DNA of 64,000 bases from Polytrichum commune. Lineage: Eukaryota; Streptophyta; Polytrichopsida; Polytrichales; Polytrichaceae. The DNA lies in NCBI GenBank assembly GCA_950295325.1, contig OX485804.1, positions 54,426,429-54,490,428 on the forward strand, written 5' to 3'. Of the stretch, positions 9,666 through 20,290 are shown in pieces (position 1 is the first letter of the stretch; each line of letters starts with the position of its first letter). The notes beneath the pieces were generated by a model, which did not search any database, had not been told where the DNA came from, and worked only from the letters and a program-made list of their open reading frames with translations. Both the position numbers and the translations under genes were made by a program.

Positions 9666-11765
9666 TTAGTGTCTATAAGGATTAATGTCACACTGAGTTA
9701 AATAATTCTATACAATGTAAGGTACTTCTCTCCAAAATTCCACTTTATAAGGTTCATCACTCATTACTTTCCCTCTTAGGATTCATTTGTGCATCTTTCA
9801 ATTATATGTGGGTCTGCCCTATTTAAAACCTCTTAAAAACTTAAGGACATGCTATTACATTAGTCGTGAAGCTCTTTAGCTTAGCCAAAAGTTCTTTTCA
9901 CTTGTGGCCATAGTCTTCCAATGGATTTTCATCATATTGGGGTTTGTATCTTCTTTAATTCAAAAGAACAATTCATGCCATTAATCATTAAGCAAATTGC
10001 ATAGCTAAAAGGTTAATTGTTCTTTTTAATTCCCTTAATTTCCTTCTTATGAACTTTTCTCAATCTTGAATCACCATACACATATAGCATCATGGACAAC
10101 AATCCCTGTAAACACCCAAAGTAAACATACAAATGTAAAGGCATTATTCTTAATTAGCATAAAAGCTTAATTAGCTTAATCTTCATCACATCAATAAAAC
10201 AAACATAATATCCGATCAAAATTATAAGATCAACCTTTTGGCTCTAGGGCTATAGCCTATTACTTTACACTCCTCATAACCCTAGCCTCTTTAAACCTTT
10301 CTTCTTGCATTTTGTACTTTGACATGGGTCACTCATCATGAGATCGACTCCTCTGTTTCATAGAACAACTTCCTTGTACTTTACTTCTAACTCTGATTGT
10401 TTGCCTCCTCTCTCACCTCACCTCTCTCATGCTTTTAGTTTTCCATGTTCTTTCCTTGCCTCACCCTTCACATGTTATAGACATTGTCCTAATTCATCTT
10501 CACCTCACCTCTCATAGGCTCTTAGTGATATCTCCTTGGCTATGATCACTTTGCTATTGTTTACATAGGATTGTGGCAATGGTCTATGGCTATCACTACT
10601 ATGGTAGTTTTAAAGCTCTTTGACTTGGGTTGCCTCTCTATTGAATACATTCCTCTTACCCAACATTATAGCATTTCTATTATGGAATTTATGTTCCTTA
10701 CTATTCACTTTCAATCTCCCTACCTCTTCCAAATTGTTCAAGTAGGTTATTGCCAATAACTGTGGGCATTTCTAACCCTCAATTAATTTTGGCGTTGCAC
10801 TTCTGGTCTCACTGCTTCCTCGTTGTTTGCTCTCACTCCTTGTCTCTACTCTATTTCAAAGTATGGCCTCATCATCTCTCATTATTCTTATGCACTTACT
10901 CTATCTTCTAGTTCCATCAACTTACATTCTCTTAAAGTCCTTCATTACTTTGTTCAAATAGCTTCACTTAGTAACTCTCTTTCATAGGGACAAAGTACTT
11001 ACTCTCACTCAACAAATTTTCTTTTCGTTAGCACACATCCACACTTTCATCTTTCTTTACTAAGGACTTTGATCAACCACTCAAATTTTTGACTATATTG
11101 CATCAACATACATTTACTCCTATATATGGCAATAGTCCATAATAGTTCATAAGGTCAAAGTCTATGGCTCCCCTATCATAAGTGGTAGCAAGCTCTTCAT
11201 CAATCTTGGCGGATTGCCGCATTCTACTTGCCTATGACCAAAAAACACTCTTTGTCAATGGCTTTCTACTTGCTACTCAACTACCTGCAAATTTTACTCA
11301 TTGAAAATGACATGCTTGCTATCTCAGGCGATAGTGTCTTATCCTCGACCTCTACAGTTAGTTATAACTCCTTCCTCATGCCTATTGCATGTTCTAACCA
11401 CACACAACCCAAGTTCATCTGACTATATCACCCCTACAACATGTTAATTTCATCTAAAGTCCAAAAAGGGAAGCAATCCGAAATTCTTATTCATTCTGTA
11501 GTCTAATATTTTGTCCTACATATACCATGCAAGAACCTTGGTACCTAGGCAATTCACCCTAGTATCATATGGCTCAAAATGGTATCGACCCAAATAATAA
11601 CCAAATAATAATTCAGATATTCAAAGACTCCCTCACCTTGAGTCCTTGATAGATACCCACCAATTATCTATATTTGGCTAGTATCACAATTTTGATGCCC
11701 CCAAGTAGGTTCTTCACTACCATTTCTCAATGTTGATTAATTATCGATATCATGCGTTTCACCTA
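9666..11765. other. 2.1 kb AT-rich intergenic DNA
   Basis: No open frame longer than about 64 codons and none recognisable. The plus strand is pyrimidine-biased (CTC/CTT-rich), especially at 10240-11050. That fits decayed antisense A/G-rich DNA, but I see no domain. Confidence 0.35.
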
Positions 11766-11774
11766 TACACTAGT

Positions 11775-12100
11775 GGAGATAGGGAATTGTCATGTATATG
11801 ACTGAACCTCTCATCCATCCAACATAAAAACTTGGTTGCCAATTCATCTCAAATGACCATGAGTAGACTAATAAGGGGTGTTTAAAACCAATTTTGGTGT
11901 CAAATCGATTTAAAAAAGTAACCTCCAATCTGCATACGATAATTATCTCTCTTAAGTTGATTTGACACCGGAATTTGTTTTAAAGACCCTGAATTAGTCT
12001 ATTTAAAGGCATCTGAGATGAATCGGCAACACACCTATAAGGAGTTTTTGTACGTTGGATGGATGAGAGGTACGCTCGTATATGATAATTCCCTCTCTCC
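11775..12100. mobile_element. Mutator-type foldback MITE upstream of caleosin
   Basis: A 326-bp element has long inverted arms of roughly 130-150 bp. The left end reads GGAGATAGGGAATTGTCATG and the right end, reversed, reads GGAGAGAGGGAATTATCATA. Both arms carry CCTCTCATCCATCCAAC and, further in, CAATTCATCTCAAATG-like and GGTGTCAAATC-like blocks. It is flanked by TACACTAGT (11766-11774) and TACACCAGT (12101-12109), a 9-bp duplication with one mismatch. A 9-bp target duplication with long TIRs is the Mutator-superfamily signature. It encodes no transposase. It ends about 150 bp from the first G-box of the caleosin promoter. Confidence 0.8.
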
Positions 12101-12247
12101 TACACCAGTCATCCAATTTCTTCCCAAAAAGTCCTCCAAAAAACACAGGCCACCCACACCGGAGACCAAAAGATACAGAAACCAGCAACTGCATGGCTTG
12201 CTTGTGCTCCCACTAGCGCAGGCCATGAGTCCAAGAGCATGCCATCC

Positions 12248-12293
12248 CACGTGGACTGCCACGTGCTCACCCTCTGCTCACAATCAGCCACGT
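12248..12293 (+). promoter_or_regulatory. G-box/ABRE cluster upstream of caleosin
   Basis: Two perfect CACGTG palindromes lie at 12248-12253 and 12260-12265, 12 bp apart. A third ACGT core follows at 12290-12293 (CCACGTCA). ACGT-core elements of this type bind bZIP/bHLH factors and serve as abscisic-acid response elements when paired. Several plant caleosins are known to be induced by ABA and drought. That this gene is ABA-responsive is inference from the motifs. Confidence 0.6.
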
Positions 12294-12346
12294 CACTCTC
12301 CTCTTCAGTCGCCACCACGCTTCCCCCCATCCCTCTCCTGCACTCC

Positions 12347-12352
12347 TTATAA
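12347..12352 (+). promoter_or_regulatory. TATA-like box of caleosin
   Basis: TTATAA lies 266 bp upstream of the caleosin ATG and about 80-100 bp downstream of the G-box pair, in a C-rich context typical of plant core promoters. A start site near 12375-12385 would give a 5'UTR of about 230 nt. The start site is not determinable from sequence alone. Confidence 0.4.
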
Positions 12353-12382
12353 CCCCCAACTCCCCCCTCCACCATTCAATCC

Positions 12383-12511
12383 ATGTACAGTGCATCTCTT
12401 CCCAACAACACAAGCATCTCTCATCAATTTCCTACTTTCTTTGTTCGAAACACGTCCAAAAAAATTCACATAGAACTCACAAGATTTTCACCTGCAGTTA
12501 ACTTAGTGTGA
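12383..12511 (+). other. Possible upstream ORF in the caleosin 5'UTR
   Basis: An ATG at 12383 opens a 42-codon frame ending in TGA at 12509-12511, about 100 nt before the caleosin ATG. If transcription starts just downstream of the TATA-like box, this uORF would be in the leader and could dampen translation. If the start site lies further 3', it is irrelevant. No recognisable peptide. Confidence 0.25.
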
Positions 12512-12612
12512 AATTTGATCAGAAGAAGCTCCAGTTCAAGTCTCCTGCAACCTGTGGAGTTTTGGTTGTTGTGAGGTAGGATAAGTTTGTTCCAAATTTT
12601 TGTGTTGTGGAG

Positions 12613-14632
12613 ATGAGTATGTCGGCCATGCGGGTGTCTGCTGCGGCGATGAGTGCTGCGTTGCCTGCCTTGCAGGGACTGGGGTTTAGGGACGGGTTAA
12701 GCAGAGGAGTGAAGAATTATGTTAGGGTTTTAAGTGCAGGCAACAGGAGGTCGAGTGCTGTTCCTGCCATTTATGCTGCGTCCGGGTTGAAGTCCAAGTC
12801 GGGGGGAGTTCAAGAAGGTGGTGGACCTCGGGGTTCGAATAAGCCTGGGGGAAATTCTAAGTCTGAGAGGAATGACCAGAAGTCTGTGGCTATGGAGACC
12901 GTGGCGAAGCGGGCGCCGGCCACAGCGGAGCGGCCGGTGTCTGTGAAGGACTTGCCAATTGAAAATCCATGTAAGGATAGCCACATTTTCATTTCTTTTC
13001 ACATGCTCAACAATTGATGATGATGATGATGATGATGATGTTTCTGGGTCAGGGTAGCTTTGAAACTTTTGGCGCTGGAATTGTAAAGGACTTGGCAAAT
13101 GGAAAATGCATGTGAGGGCTTGACAAATGAAAATGCATGTGAGGGCATGCAGACCACATTTGAATTCTTTTCACATGCCCAACAAATGATGGTGATGTGT
13201 CTGGGTAAAGGTAGACTTCGAAATTTCTGGAGAATTCTTGTGATGGTTAAGTTGATCAGTGTCTGAATTCAATTCTTCATGAATTTGTCGTGTGGCAGAC
13301 TTGCCCAGAGCTTTGGCTGCTGTGGATGCAGAGCATCCCGAGGGCACAGTGGACAGAAAGCACAACGACTACACAGTGATGCAACAGCATGTAGCTTACT
13401 TCGATAGAAATGGTGACGGTGTCATATATCCCAATGAGACATATGAAGGTAATTCACAATGAAGTTGGTAACTTGAAAATCTTATAATCCCTCCTGCATT
13501 TTGGTGGTAGAGCTCCAGCTTGGTTAAATTCCCTCTGAGAGCCTGTATATGTGCACTTTACATCATTCCTGGGACGTGGTTTTTAACTAAAATCTGTTAA
13601 TTCTCCGTGCAGGTTTCCGAGCGTTAGGCTATACACCAACAATTTCCGTTCTAGCTGCCATTGTTATCAACACCGTTTTCAGCTACCCAACATACGATGT
13701 AAGAATTTGTGTCCTGGAATTCTTGTGTAGACGTAGCCTTCTTGTGCAGAATTAGGCAAAGTACATTCATTTTTTCCCATACAGGTTAATCATTGTGGTG
13801 ATATCTTGGCCGAAATGTTTTGTGCAGAGATAGCCGTCTTGTGCAGGATTAGACAAAATCCGTTTTACTTTTTTAAGTTGATCAACCATTTTGGTGATAT
13901 TGTTTTTGTATTTTCGGGTGTTTGACAGTGTGCACTTTGCGTTTATGACAGGGCTGGATTCCGGACATTCGCTTCCCAATTTACATTGAGAAGATTCACC
14001 GCACCAAGCATGGCAGCGACACTGAAATTTATGATACCGAAGGAAGGTTTTTGCCATCCAAATTTGAGGAAATCTTCAACAAGTATGCAAGGACCAAGCC
14101 TAATGCTATGACCTATGAAGAAATTATTTACATGACAGACTCCCTTCGCAATGTCAATGACCCTTTTGGATGGTACGTAAATTGGTATATGTTTATGGTA
14201 CATGTTTATGAGCATCATGTGAAAATTTTATCCTCAAGTTTCCTATGTTGCAAAGTTTTGCATTAGTTGGTCAATTATGAAATACACTATCAGTTTCCAC
14301 ATTGTATTTCGGAGGTGGATTTTTTAAGTTTGTTAGAAGCTCCTCAGTTGCTGGCAACTTGAAGGTTCAGATCAGTTGACACTGTTTCTGTTGGAAATTC
14401 GAATCCTTATGGGTGGAGGGGTGTATGATATAATTGCAGGTCTGCAGCAAAGTTGGAATGGGGATTTACATATTGGTTAGTTAAGGATGAAGAAGGTTTT
14501 GCAACTAAGGAAGCCATTCGAGGTATATATGATGGAAGCATTTTCGACTACATCGAGAAAGAGATAAAGGAGGGGAAGAATAAAGACAAGAAGGTTGAAT
14601 TGCAAAAGATTGATCCAAAGAACATGAACTAG
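12613..14632 (+). CDS. Caleosin / peroxygenase, five exons, 335 aa
   Basis: Caleosins are Ca2+-binding, heme-dependent peroxygenases of lipid bodies and membranes that hydroxylate or epoxidise fatty acids using hydroperoxides. Exons: 12613-12970, 13299-13448, 13613-13698, 13952-14172 and 14440-14632. All four introns are GT-AG and the phases join into one frame ending in TAG. The start is the first in-frame ATG; the open frame runs 5' of it only from a GTG at 12607. Residues 1-80 are a Ser/Ala/Gly/Arg-rich extension. From about residue 94 the protein follows the family, with PYLPRAL at 119-125. The EF-hand loop is D155-E166 ([12 protein letters not shown]). His150 and His218 match the two histidines essential in Arabidopsis caleosin 1, with identical spacing between them. 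A hydrophobic stretch lies at about 174-194. The proline knot (198-207) keeps only P202 and P207. The KHGSD and FGW..KLEWG motifs are present. Family identity is near certain; oil-body location is not. Confidence 0.95.
12942..13240 (+). repeat. Degenerate tandem duplication across exon 1/intron 1 of caleosin
   Basis: The sequence around the exon 1 donor (12942 onward: AAGGACTTGCCAATTG, then the donor, then a CACATTTTCATTTCTTTTCACATGC-type block and a GTTTCTGGGT block) recurs from 13083 as AAGGACTTGGCAAATGG, with a GTGAGG in the donor position, then a CACATTTGAATTC block and a GTGTCTGGGT block. The period is about 140 bp. Inside the second unit the piece GAAAATGCATGTGAGGGC occurs twice in a row. 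A (GAT)n microsatellite lies at about 13015-13040. The same motifs iterate further in the pseudogene copy. Confidence 0.65.
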
Positions 14633-15430
14633 GCAAATTGTGAATATTTTTGTAAATTGATCTTTGCAATCGACTTGTACAGGCTCAATAGATTCAAAAC
14701 TTTGGTTTAAACTTTGAACTGATTTGTCGACATTTATTGACTAGAACCCATTAATGTTCCAAAGAAGGAATATGATGTGGAGTTTTGTAATCAGCTAATA
14801 GGTGAAAGTGTACATCATCCACCATTTTCTGCTAAGCAATTAGTAGAAAGGCTCTCCAACTGTATGCTTATGTACCATTTTAATTAAGTGGAGACACTTC
14901 CATTATTCAATTATGCTGTTATGAATGTTGTGCGTCTATAGATGTTATGATGGGTATGAATAGCAATCTCTCCATGTGAAATGTTTTTCAGAAGTCAAAC
15001 CAAAACACACTGCTTATTGTTTTATACTAGTATTTCTCCATTATACCTCAAGGACAACTGGTTTTCTCTTGTTCTACCATCATTGTTAAATGTGTTGTCC
15101 TTATTGTCAACATAAAGATATTTTGATAGAACGCTCAATTGAAATCCATGATCTGATTGAAACTCCAAATTTCATCATGTTGTTAACACGATATTCAGAC
15201 AATATCTTCAACTTCAGAACAGAGTAGGATGCGAAGGGCATGAGATTGTATCAATTCTTAATTAGTTATGTAGTCAGCAACTTTAAGGTTTGTTCATTAA
15301 AGTGAACGAAGAACTGAGGAAATTTAAGGTGCACATTTCAATGCACCAGCCCCTACTGAGCGTAAATATGTGCCATGTACATTTAGAATTGTATTCCTAA
15401 ATTCATTTATATTCAATAGACATCCGGCAA
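14633..15430. other. Caleosin 3' flank
   Basis: No canonical AATAAA is visible in the first ~250 nt after the stop codon. T-rich and TTTGTAA-like sequence at about 14645-14660 could act as a plant far-upstream polyadenylation signal. Beyond about 14900 the sequence is AT-rich intergenic DNA in which I see no gene. Confidence 0.4.
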
Positions 15431-15436
15431 TAACTA

Positions 15437-16151
15437 CACTAACATGATGTTTAGTGTCACTTACTATAGTAATCTCCTGCTTAAGTACACTTTGCGTAAC
15501 CGTTGGTACGCACTTAGTTGGTACTACATACTTTACTTATCGCTAGTGTTCTAGATTGAAGTCTTTAATGCCCTTCAAACACGATTTGGCCCTTCAAAAT
15601 ATACCTCTCTCAAAAAAACCCTTCGAAATGCAATCCCAAATCGAAAATGAAGACGTCACTTGAAGTCCTCAATATCAGTATAGAGCATTGTCCTTGACAT
15701 CGACGACCAATTATTGTGCTCCGATGTTCAAATGGAAGTTGGACAGATGTATGATGAACTATGACGATTGTTTGAGATGTTTTAGTGAAACATTAACAAA
15801 CTAACATTGAATATCAAGCGTAAAAAATTCATGCATTTGCGGAAAATGACTATGCATGACATGTTCAAACAATAAAGTATGAATCCTGCTTTTTGTCAAA
15901 AAAAATTGCACACTTAACCGGGATGCATACTTAAACGAGTGCGTACTTAACCGGGAGATTATTTTATTTGAAATTACACAATTATATATCTATTTATTGT
16001 ATATCTCGTATTTTACCACAAATGTTAAATTGGTTGTTTGGACATTAAAGAACACTAACAACTTTACTTGGTAAAAAATTACATCAATAGTAAAAAGATA
16101 CAGCATTGTGTAAATCCAAATAGTAAGTGACACTAAATATCATATTTAGTG
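15437..16151. mobile_element. TIR element with palindromic ends (type A), 715 bp
   Basis: The left end CACTAACATGATGTTTAGTG, then TCACTTACTAT, and the right end ATAGTAAGTGACACTAAATA, then TCATATTTAGTG, are inverted repeats of about 30 bp. The outer 21 bp of each end is itself close to a palindrome (CACTAAATAT-ATATTTAGTG). The interior holds a separate 488-bp repeat with its own TIRs (15472-15959), followed by a ~170-bp stretch also found at 57415-57590. Target duplication unclear. A CACTA-superfamily assignment is suggested only by the terminal CACTA. Confidence 0.6.
15472..15959 (+). mobile_element. 488-bp TIR repeat nested in the type A element
   Basis: It begins ATCTCCTGCTTAAGTAC and ends GTACTTAACCGGGAGAT, an inverted pair. 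The body aligns over its whole length with 58619-59094 (shared TTCTAGATTGAAGTC, ACACGATTTGGCCCTTC and GAAGACGTCACTTGAAGTCC). Flanking TA on both sides is compatible with a 2-bp duplication but is not decisive in AT-rich DNA. It has no coding sequence. Confidence 0.7.
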
Positions 16152-17200
16152 GAGTATACTCAACATATAAAAGTATAGTTACACAACCACACATCAACAT
16201 ATATTTGCATGTACATGATCATATATAGTCAAAGTATCTTTAAGCACTCATGCAATCCAAAATGGGTTGCCACCAAATATTCTCATGGGTTTGCGACTCA
16301 CTAGGTGGCAATCTATGTGGATGGAAGGTATGTATAGGTTTAGGGTGTTGCCCACTATCATGTGAACCAAAATAATATATATGAAAGACATACTCCAAGC
16401 ATGTAGGATTTTTTGAGGGTTTGGAACTACCTGTTTTGGGAGGTGGTCCCATAAGCTACCCAATGTGTGTCAAGTGTAAATATAACCACATGTGACCTTT
16501 CTAGTTTGCAACTCATATATTTCAACTTAGCATGTCCAAATTGGGTGAGGTCTTTTCCCACAAGACAAGATCACAATTGTGGATGACTCCATCAGACAGA
16601 TTTGGCAAATTTTCAGTGTACAGGTTGAAGACCTCAGTCAAAGGGCACATCTCCAAAAATGTTTTGATTTGGCCCTTCAACTTTGAGGGTGATGGACTTG
16701 ATATAAATTTCATTAAAAAACAAAAAAAACCAGATTTTTTGGGAGGAGCTCACTTGACAACCATATAATATGTTATGGCCAACTTTCCAACCTGCAAAAA
16801 ATTATGTCTTGACCCAAGTGACCATCAAACAAAAATTCATATTTTTTTTGGAGTTGTCCATTGATGAAGGCCCTAGTCACATGTCATATTGACCTTGAAG
16901 ATGTGTTCAGATTGACTCCAAATTTTCACATCAAGAACATATGATAATATCGTTCACATCCATATGGTTGGAATTGAGAAAAACACATTTTAATTTGCTA
17001 CATGATTGAAAATTCAAGCACAAGTGCCGGACGTGGCCGAAAATGGAATGTTGGCGCTTGAGCATTTAGGGATAACAAACCTAAAATGCTAATTACCTCA
17101 CTTTGCTAATTAACCTTTAGAATTTCAGCAGTGTGATAGCATCTGTCATCTCTGCTACAGATGAGGCAGTAACAGAAGTCATATGTGGATTTGCACAATT
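16152..17200. other. AT-rich stretch, no recognised gene
   Basis: Several short frames on both strands (for example 16522-16768) lack recognisable domains. The wording is repeat-like, but I found no partner in this window. Confidence 0.3.
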
Positions 17201-17206
17201 TTGACG

Positions 17207-17350
17207 ATGCTAGGGTTGACATCAAACCTTGGCCATGGCACTAAAGAGTGCACACAAAAAATGTATGCGTGTACATTTTTTAATGATGCTAGAGTTGACA
17301 TTGAATCTTGGTCATGACACTAAAGGGTGCATACAAAAAATATATGTGGA
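17207..17350. repeat. Tandem duplication, ~78-bp unit
   Basis: GATGCTAGGGTTGACATC...TTGGCCATG...CACTAAAGAGTGCA...ACAAAAAATGTATG is followed by GATGCTAGAGTTGACATT...TTGGTCATG...CACTAAAGGGTGCA...ACAAAAAATATATG. Two units, beside the dispersed repeat at 17370-17850. Confidence 0.75.
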
Positions 17351-17369
17351 AATGTTTCAAGCTGAAGGT

Positions 17370-17850
17370 AGAGGGTGCTTAAATCAGCACTTCAGGCTGT
17401 TGCACATACATATGGCTATGTGGTTGATATATATTAAAAAAACAAAAAAACAAAAAAATGATATTAGCTTTGGGCTAAACATAGATATAAAGAAAGAAAG
17501 AAAATATTCTTAGCCCCAATTGAATATTCAAAGTCAAAACCACTAGCTTCCTCAAACCAATCCATAGGCCATGTGTATGACGAACTTGCATATGATGAGG
17601 ATCTCCACCTTCATTGCCTAAAACCAACACAACATAATTGGGTATTAGATGTAAGCTAGATCAAAGCCCAACTAATAAAGGTGCGCAAAGTTGCATGGCC
17701 ACCTCCATTGATCCCACTTGGTTTGGTTGCAAAAAATGTCATCTTGCATTCTAGGTACCAACCCCCTTTATGGCCAGAATCGACGGCCTTTGTGCCCATA
17801 ACTGACCCCCTTTGTGCATTGTGGGCCTATTTCCTTGGCTATATAAATAA
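17370..17850 (+). repeat. Dispersed repeat E, copy 1 (inverted partner 43290-43705)
   Basis: GGTAGAGGGTGCTTAAAYCA, GCACATACATATG.CTATGTGG, TTAGCTTTGGGCTAAACATA, CTAGATCAAAGCCCAACTA and ATTGTGGGCC blocks occur in the same order on the minus strand of 43290-43705. No ORF is conserved between the two. Confidence 0.7.
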
Positions 17851-18399
17851 AATGGCTAGATTAGGCTGACAAGCCACCCGAAACCCACCTTAAACCAACC
17901 CGAGATAGAATGAAGCATGTTATGTACCCTACATGGAGGTACATTATGTTGTCTAATTCACTACTACAGTCAATCCAGACGAGTAGGGCGAATATAGACA
18001 CGCGCAACTTCATCATTTGTCCCATATTTATCATATAGCATTAGTACATTTAAACTTAACGGCAATGCCTAAGCCCTAAGCCTTGCCACATGAACTAAGA
18101 AATACCGTAATATGGATTTAGCGTCGGGGGACGTTCTAGGCGCAGTCTTGGATCAATACTTGGATGGAAAAGTGCTCGGAGAATTGATCGTAGAAGAGGG
18201 GAACGTTTTCGACAATGATTTGCCATAAAGGACCTCACAAATTGATGTCTTCAATGATTTTTTTTAAAATAAAAAAATGTTTTGAAATATTTTAAAATGT
18301 ATTTTATAATGCCGCCTCCGACCTCTAGAATAAAAAATGCAACACTACTCACAACATACTCAGCACCTATGAATGGGAAGATTCGACCGCTAGTTACAG
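17851..18399. other. Intergenic stretch, no recognised gene
   Basis: I see nothing coding. It has short A/T homopolymer runs and a TTTTAAAAT-rich patch at about 18260-18310. Confidence 0.3.
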
Positions 18400-18910
18400 A
18401 TGGGCCGGTTGAAGGTTGAGAAACAACTGATTCAAGTTTAGACTTGAGACAAATCGCTGATCATTTGAGAGGAATCTATAGAGTATACCAAAATTTACTA
18501 AAGGAACACCGAAAGATTACATGTAACGAGGTGACCTTGGAAACACTTGGATCTCGGCCAATTTTGCCCAAAATCTCCCAGAATAAATCTCAGCAGTGAG
18601 CACCTCTGTTGCAATCTGTTTTCACACATCAGTGGGATTTTCAATCTTGGAGTCAATGTTCGGCAAGGTGGTAGGGCTAACATTGTCGGGTGCTAATCCC
18701 CGGTATGTTCCCCGAACCACCTTGTCAGATTCAACCCTAAATCTCGCATATGATCACCAAAGAATTATGCGGGCAGCAATTGCAAGTTATTTCTGCACCC
18801 AAAGTTAAGTACTCATGCCCAAGGCTGAGAAATTTTACGCTAAAGTCTTGAACATGAACTGAATATTTCTCAAACTCAACCGGCTCATCTGTAACTAGTT
18901 GTCAGGTCTT
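18400..18910. repeat. Dispersed repeat C, two copies in inverted arrangement
   Basis: 18400-18560 carries, on the minus strand, the repeat whose plus-strand hallmark is TTTCTCAAACTCAACCGGTT, CATCTGTAACTAGTT. 18845-18905 carries the hallmark on the plus strand. The ~290 bp between them is not repeated elsewhere in the window. Other copies: 2136-2194, 29660-29850, 49180-49350, 51725-51925 (minus) and 59717-59775. Confidence 0.6.
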
Positions 18911-19934
18911 GGCCTAGTTCGTAGGTGTGTGGACATGGTGATCTCTATGGATGGAAAATGTTCCTTGGTGTGAACAATTATACTGCATACCAATCTTTTT
19001 AGTACACACCTTACCCACATACAATATGCGAATCGCGGTTCCTCACCACTGGTTCTCTTCCATCGACGATTTCATACTCTACACTCATAGTACATATTCA
19101 ATCCATATTCAAAGGTTTCAAGCCCGACAAGTGAAACAGAACCAATGGTGAGGGACCGTGATTCCTCTACGGATACGAGTCCCAGAGCACACGTCATGTG
19201 CAACTAGCAGATTTACAGATTCTTCAGGATATGTGCTATGGGACTCGTATGCTCGTGTGCACATCTACCATTGTGTCATGTTTGCAAAATTTCCAGTTCC
19301 AGGGACTTGTGCTCTGGAACTTGTATTTGGTAGTGACAAGAAAAATAAATAAACTTGCCCATGAATGAATGTTGTCGTGGGGAGAGCATCTCATACACGG
19401 AGGATATTGTGATGTCTGCAACATTACAGACAAGACACAGTTACAAATCCTGGTGGACCACACAAATGTTTATTAGTTCAATGTAAATCATTATGAAAGA
19501 AGATTTCCAGTTAATTGTTCAGTAACGTACCCAACCTGGGCCTGGTCCTTGTTTTTTTGTCTTGTCTAATTCCCTCCGTTGATCAATCCTCCAACATGTA
19601 AGTACCGATATGTTGTCGCTTACTATCCATACTTGATTAAGACTTCTAAAGGACCCCACCTTCTGATCCTACCGTGCTTGGATAACTGAGACTGTCTTAC
19701 CTGAGGAAAGGCTAGTACTTGTGGCAGGTCAACAATCCATTATACAGTATTAATTAAGTTTTCTTGAATCCTATGAACACATAGATCCAAGTCCAGGAAT
19801 TCACGATCCACAACTTGTTCCACAATGTTTTGCATTGACTTAATAAACATGCTTGTGTTCCAAGAGTTGATCTGTGGGCCCAGAGATAACGAGCTCTTAG
19901 CTCAGACAATTCCAGAATGATGCAAATGAGGTGT
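18911..19934. other. Intergenic stretch with a short inverted repeat
   Basis: About 19168-19192 (GGATACGAGTCCCAGAGCAC) and 19228-19252 (reverse: ACGAGTCCCATAGCAC) form a hairpin with a ~35-nt loop. Open frames here are short and unrecognised. Confidence 0.35.
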
Positions 19935-20290
19935 AAGATATGTGGGTGCTATTCGGTTTGTTTTTCATGGTCTCCAGCTTCTACCAATTAAATTTACACA
20001 ATGCAACTTGTGTTGCATTAGCAAATCTACGATAGAGTATCATTGAAAATCAGATGAAAACTAGAGCTCCCATGATTTAGTTATGCTTATCGGAAATGCA
20101 TGTTTGTTGATTCCGTATTGATTAATAGGTTCTCCCAATTGTGTTCATTATTGAGTGTGGAGTAGTTACTAAAATTTAAAGACATAATCCATTAATCTCT
20201 TTTAAGCATGTGTCTTTGGTGTTTGTTTTTTTATCCTTCCCACACACCAATTTAATATAAATGTCTAATCGAGAAAAGTAACCAAATAAC
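19935..20290 (+). repeat. Dispersed repeat F, copy 1 (partner 37040-37400)
   Basis: The shared blocks are CTACCAATTAAATTTACACA, TAGTTATGCTTATCGGAA, GCATGTTTGTTGATT, TTATTGAGTGTGGAGTAGTT and AAATTTAAAGACATAATCC, in the same order and orientation over about 350 bp. Noncoding. Confidence 0.75.

Noticed and set aside
12035-12375. Minus-strand frames of 63-88 aa over the caleosin promoter
   Set aside because: They overlap a Mutator-type arm and a G-box promoter region, lack any domain, and are best explained as chance antisense frames.
12607-12612. Starting the caleosin at 12607
   Set aside because: The codon at 12607 is GTG and not ATG; the first in-frame ATG is at 12613.
12730-13098. 122-aa minus frame over caleosin exon 1
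   Set aside because: Antisense shadow of the coding exon, with low-complexity Arg/Ser content.
15437-16151. Firm assignment to the CACTA superfamily
   Set aside because: The terminal CACTA is suggestive, but no 3-bp target duplication is visible and the end is a palindrome, so the match could be coincidental.
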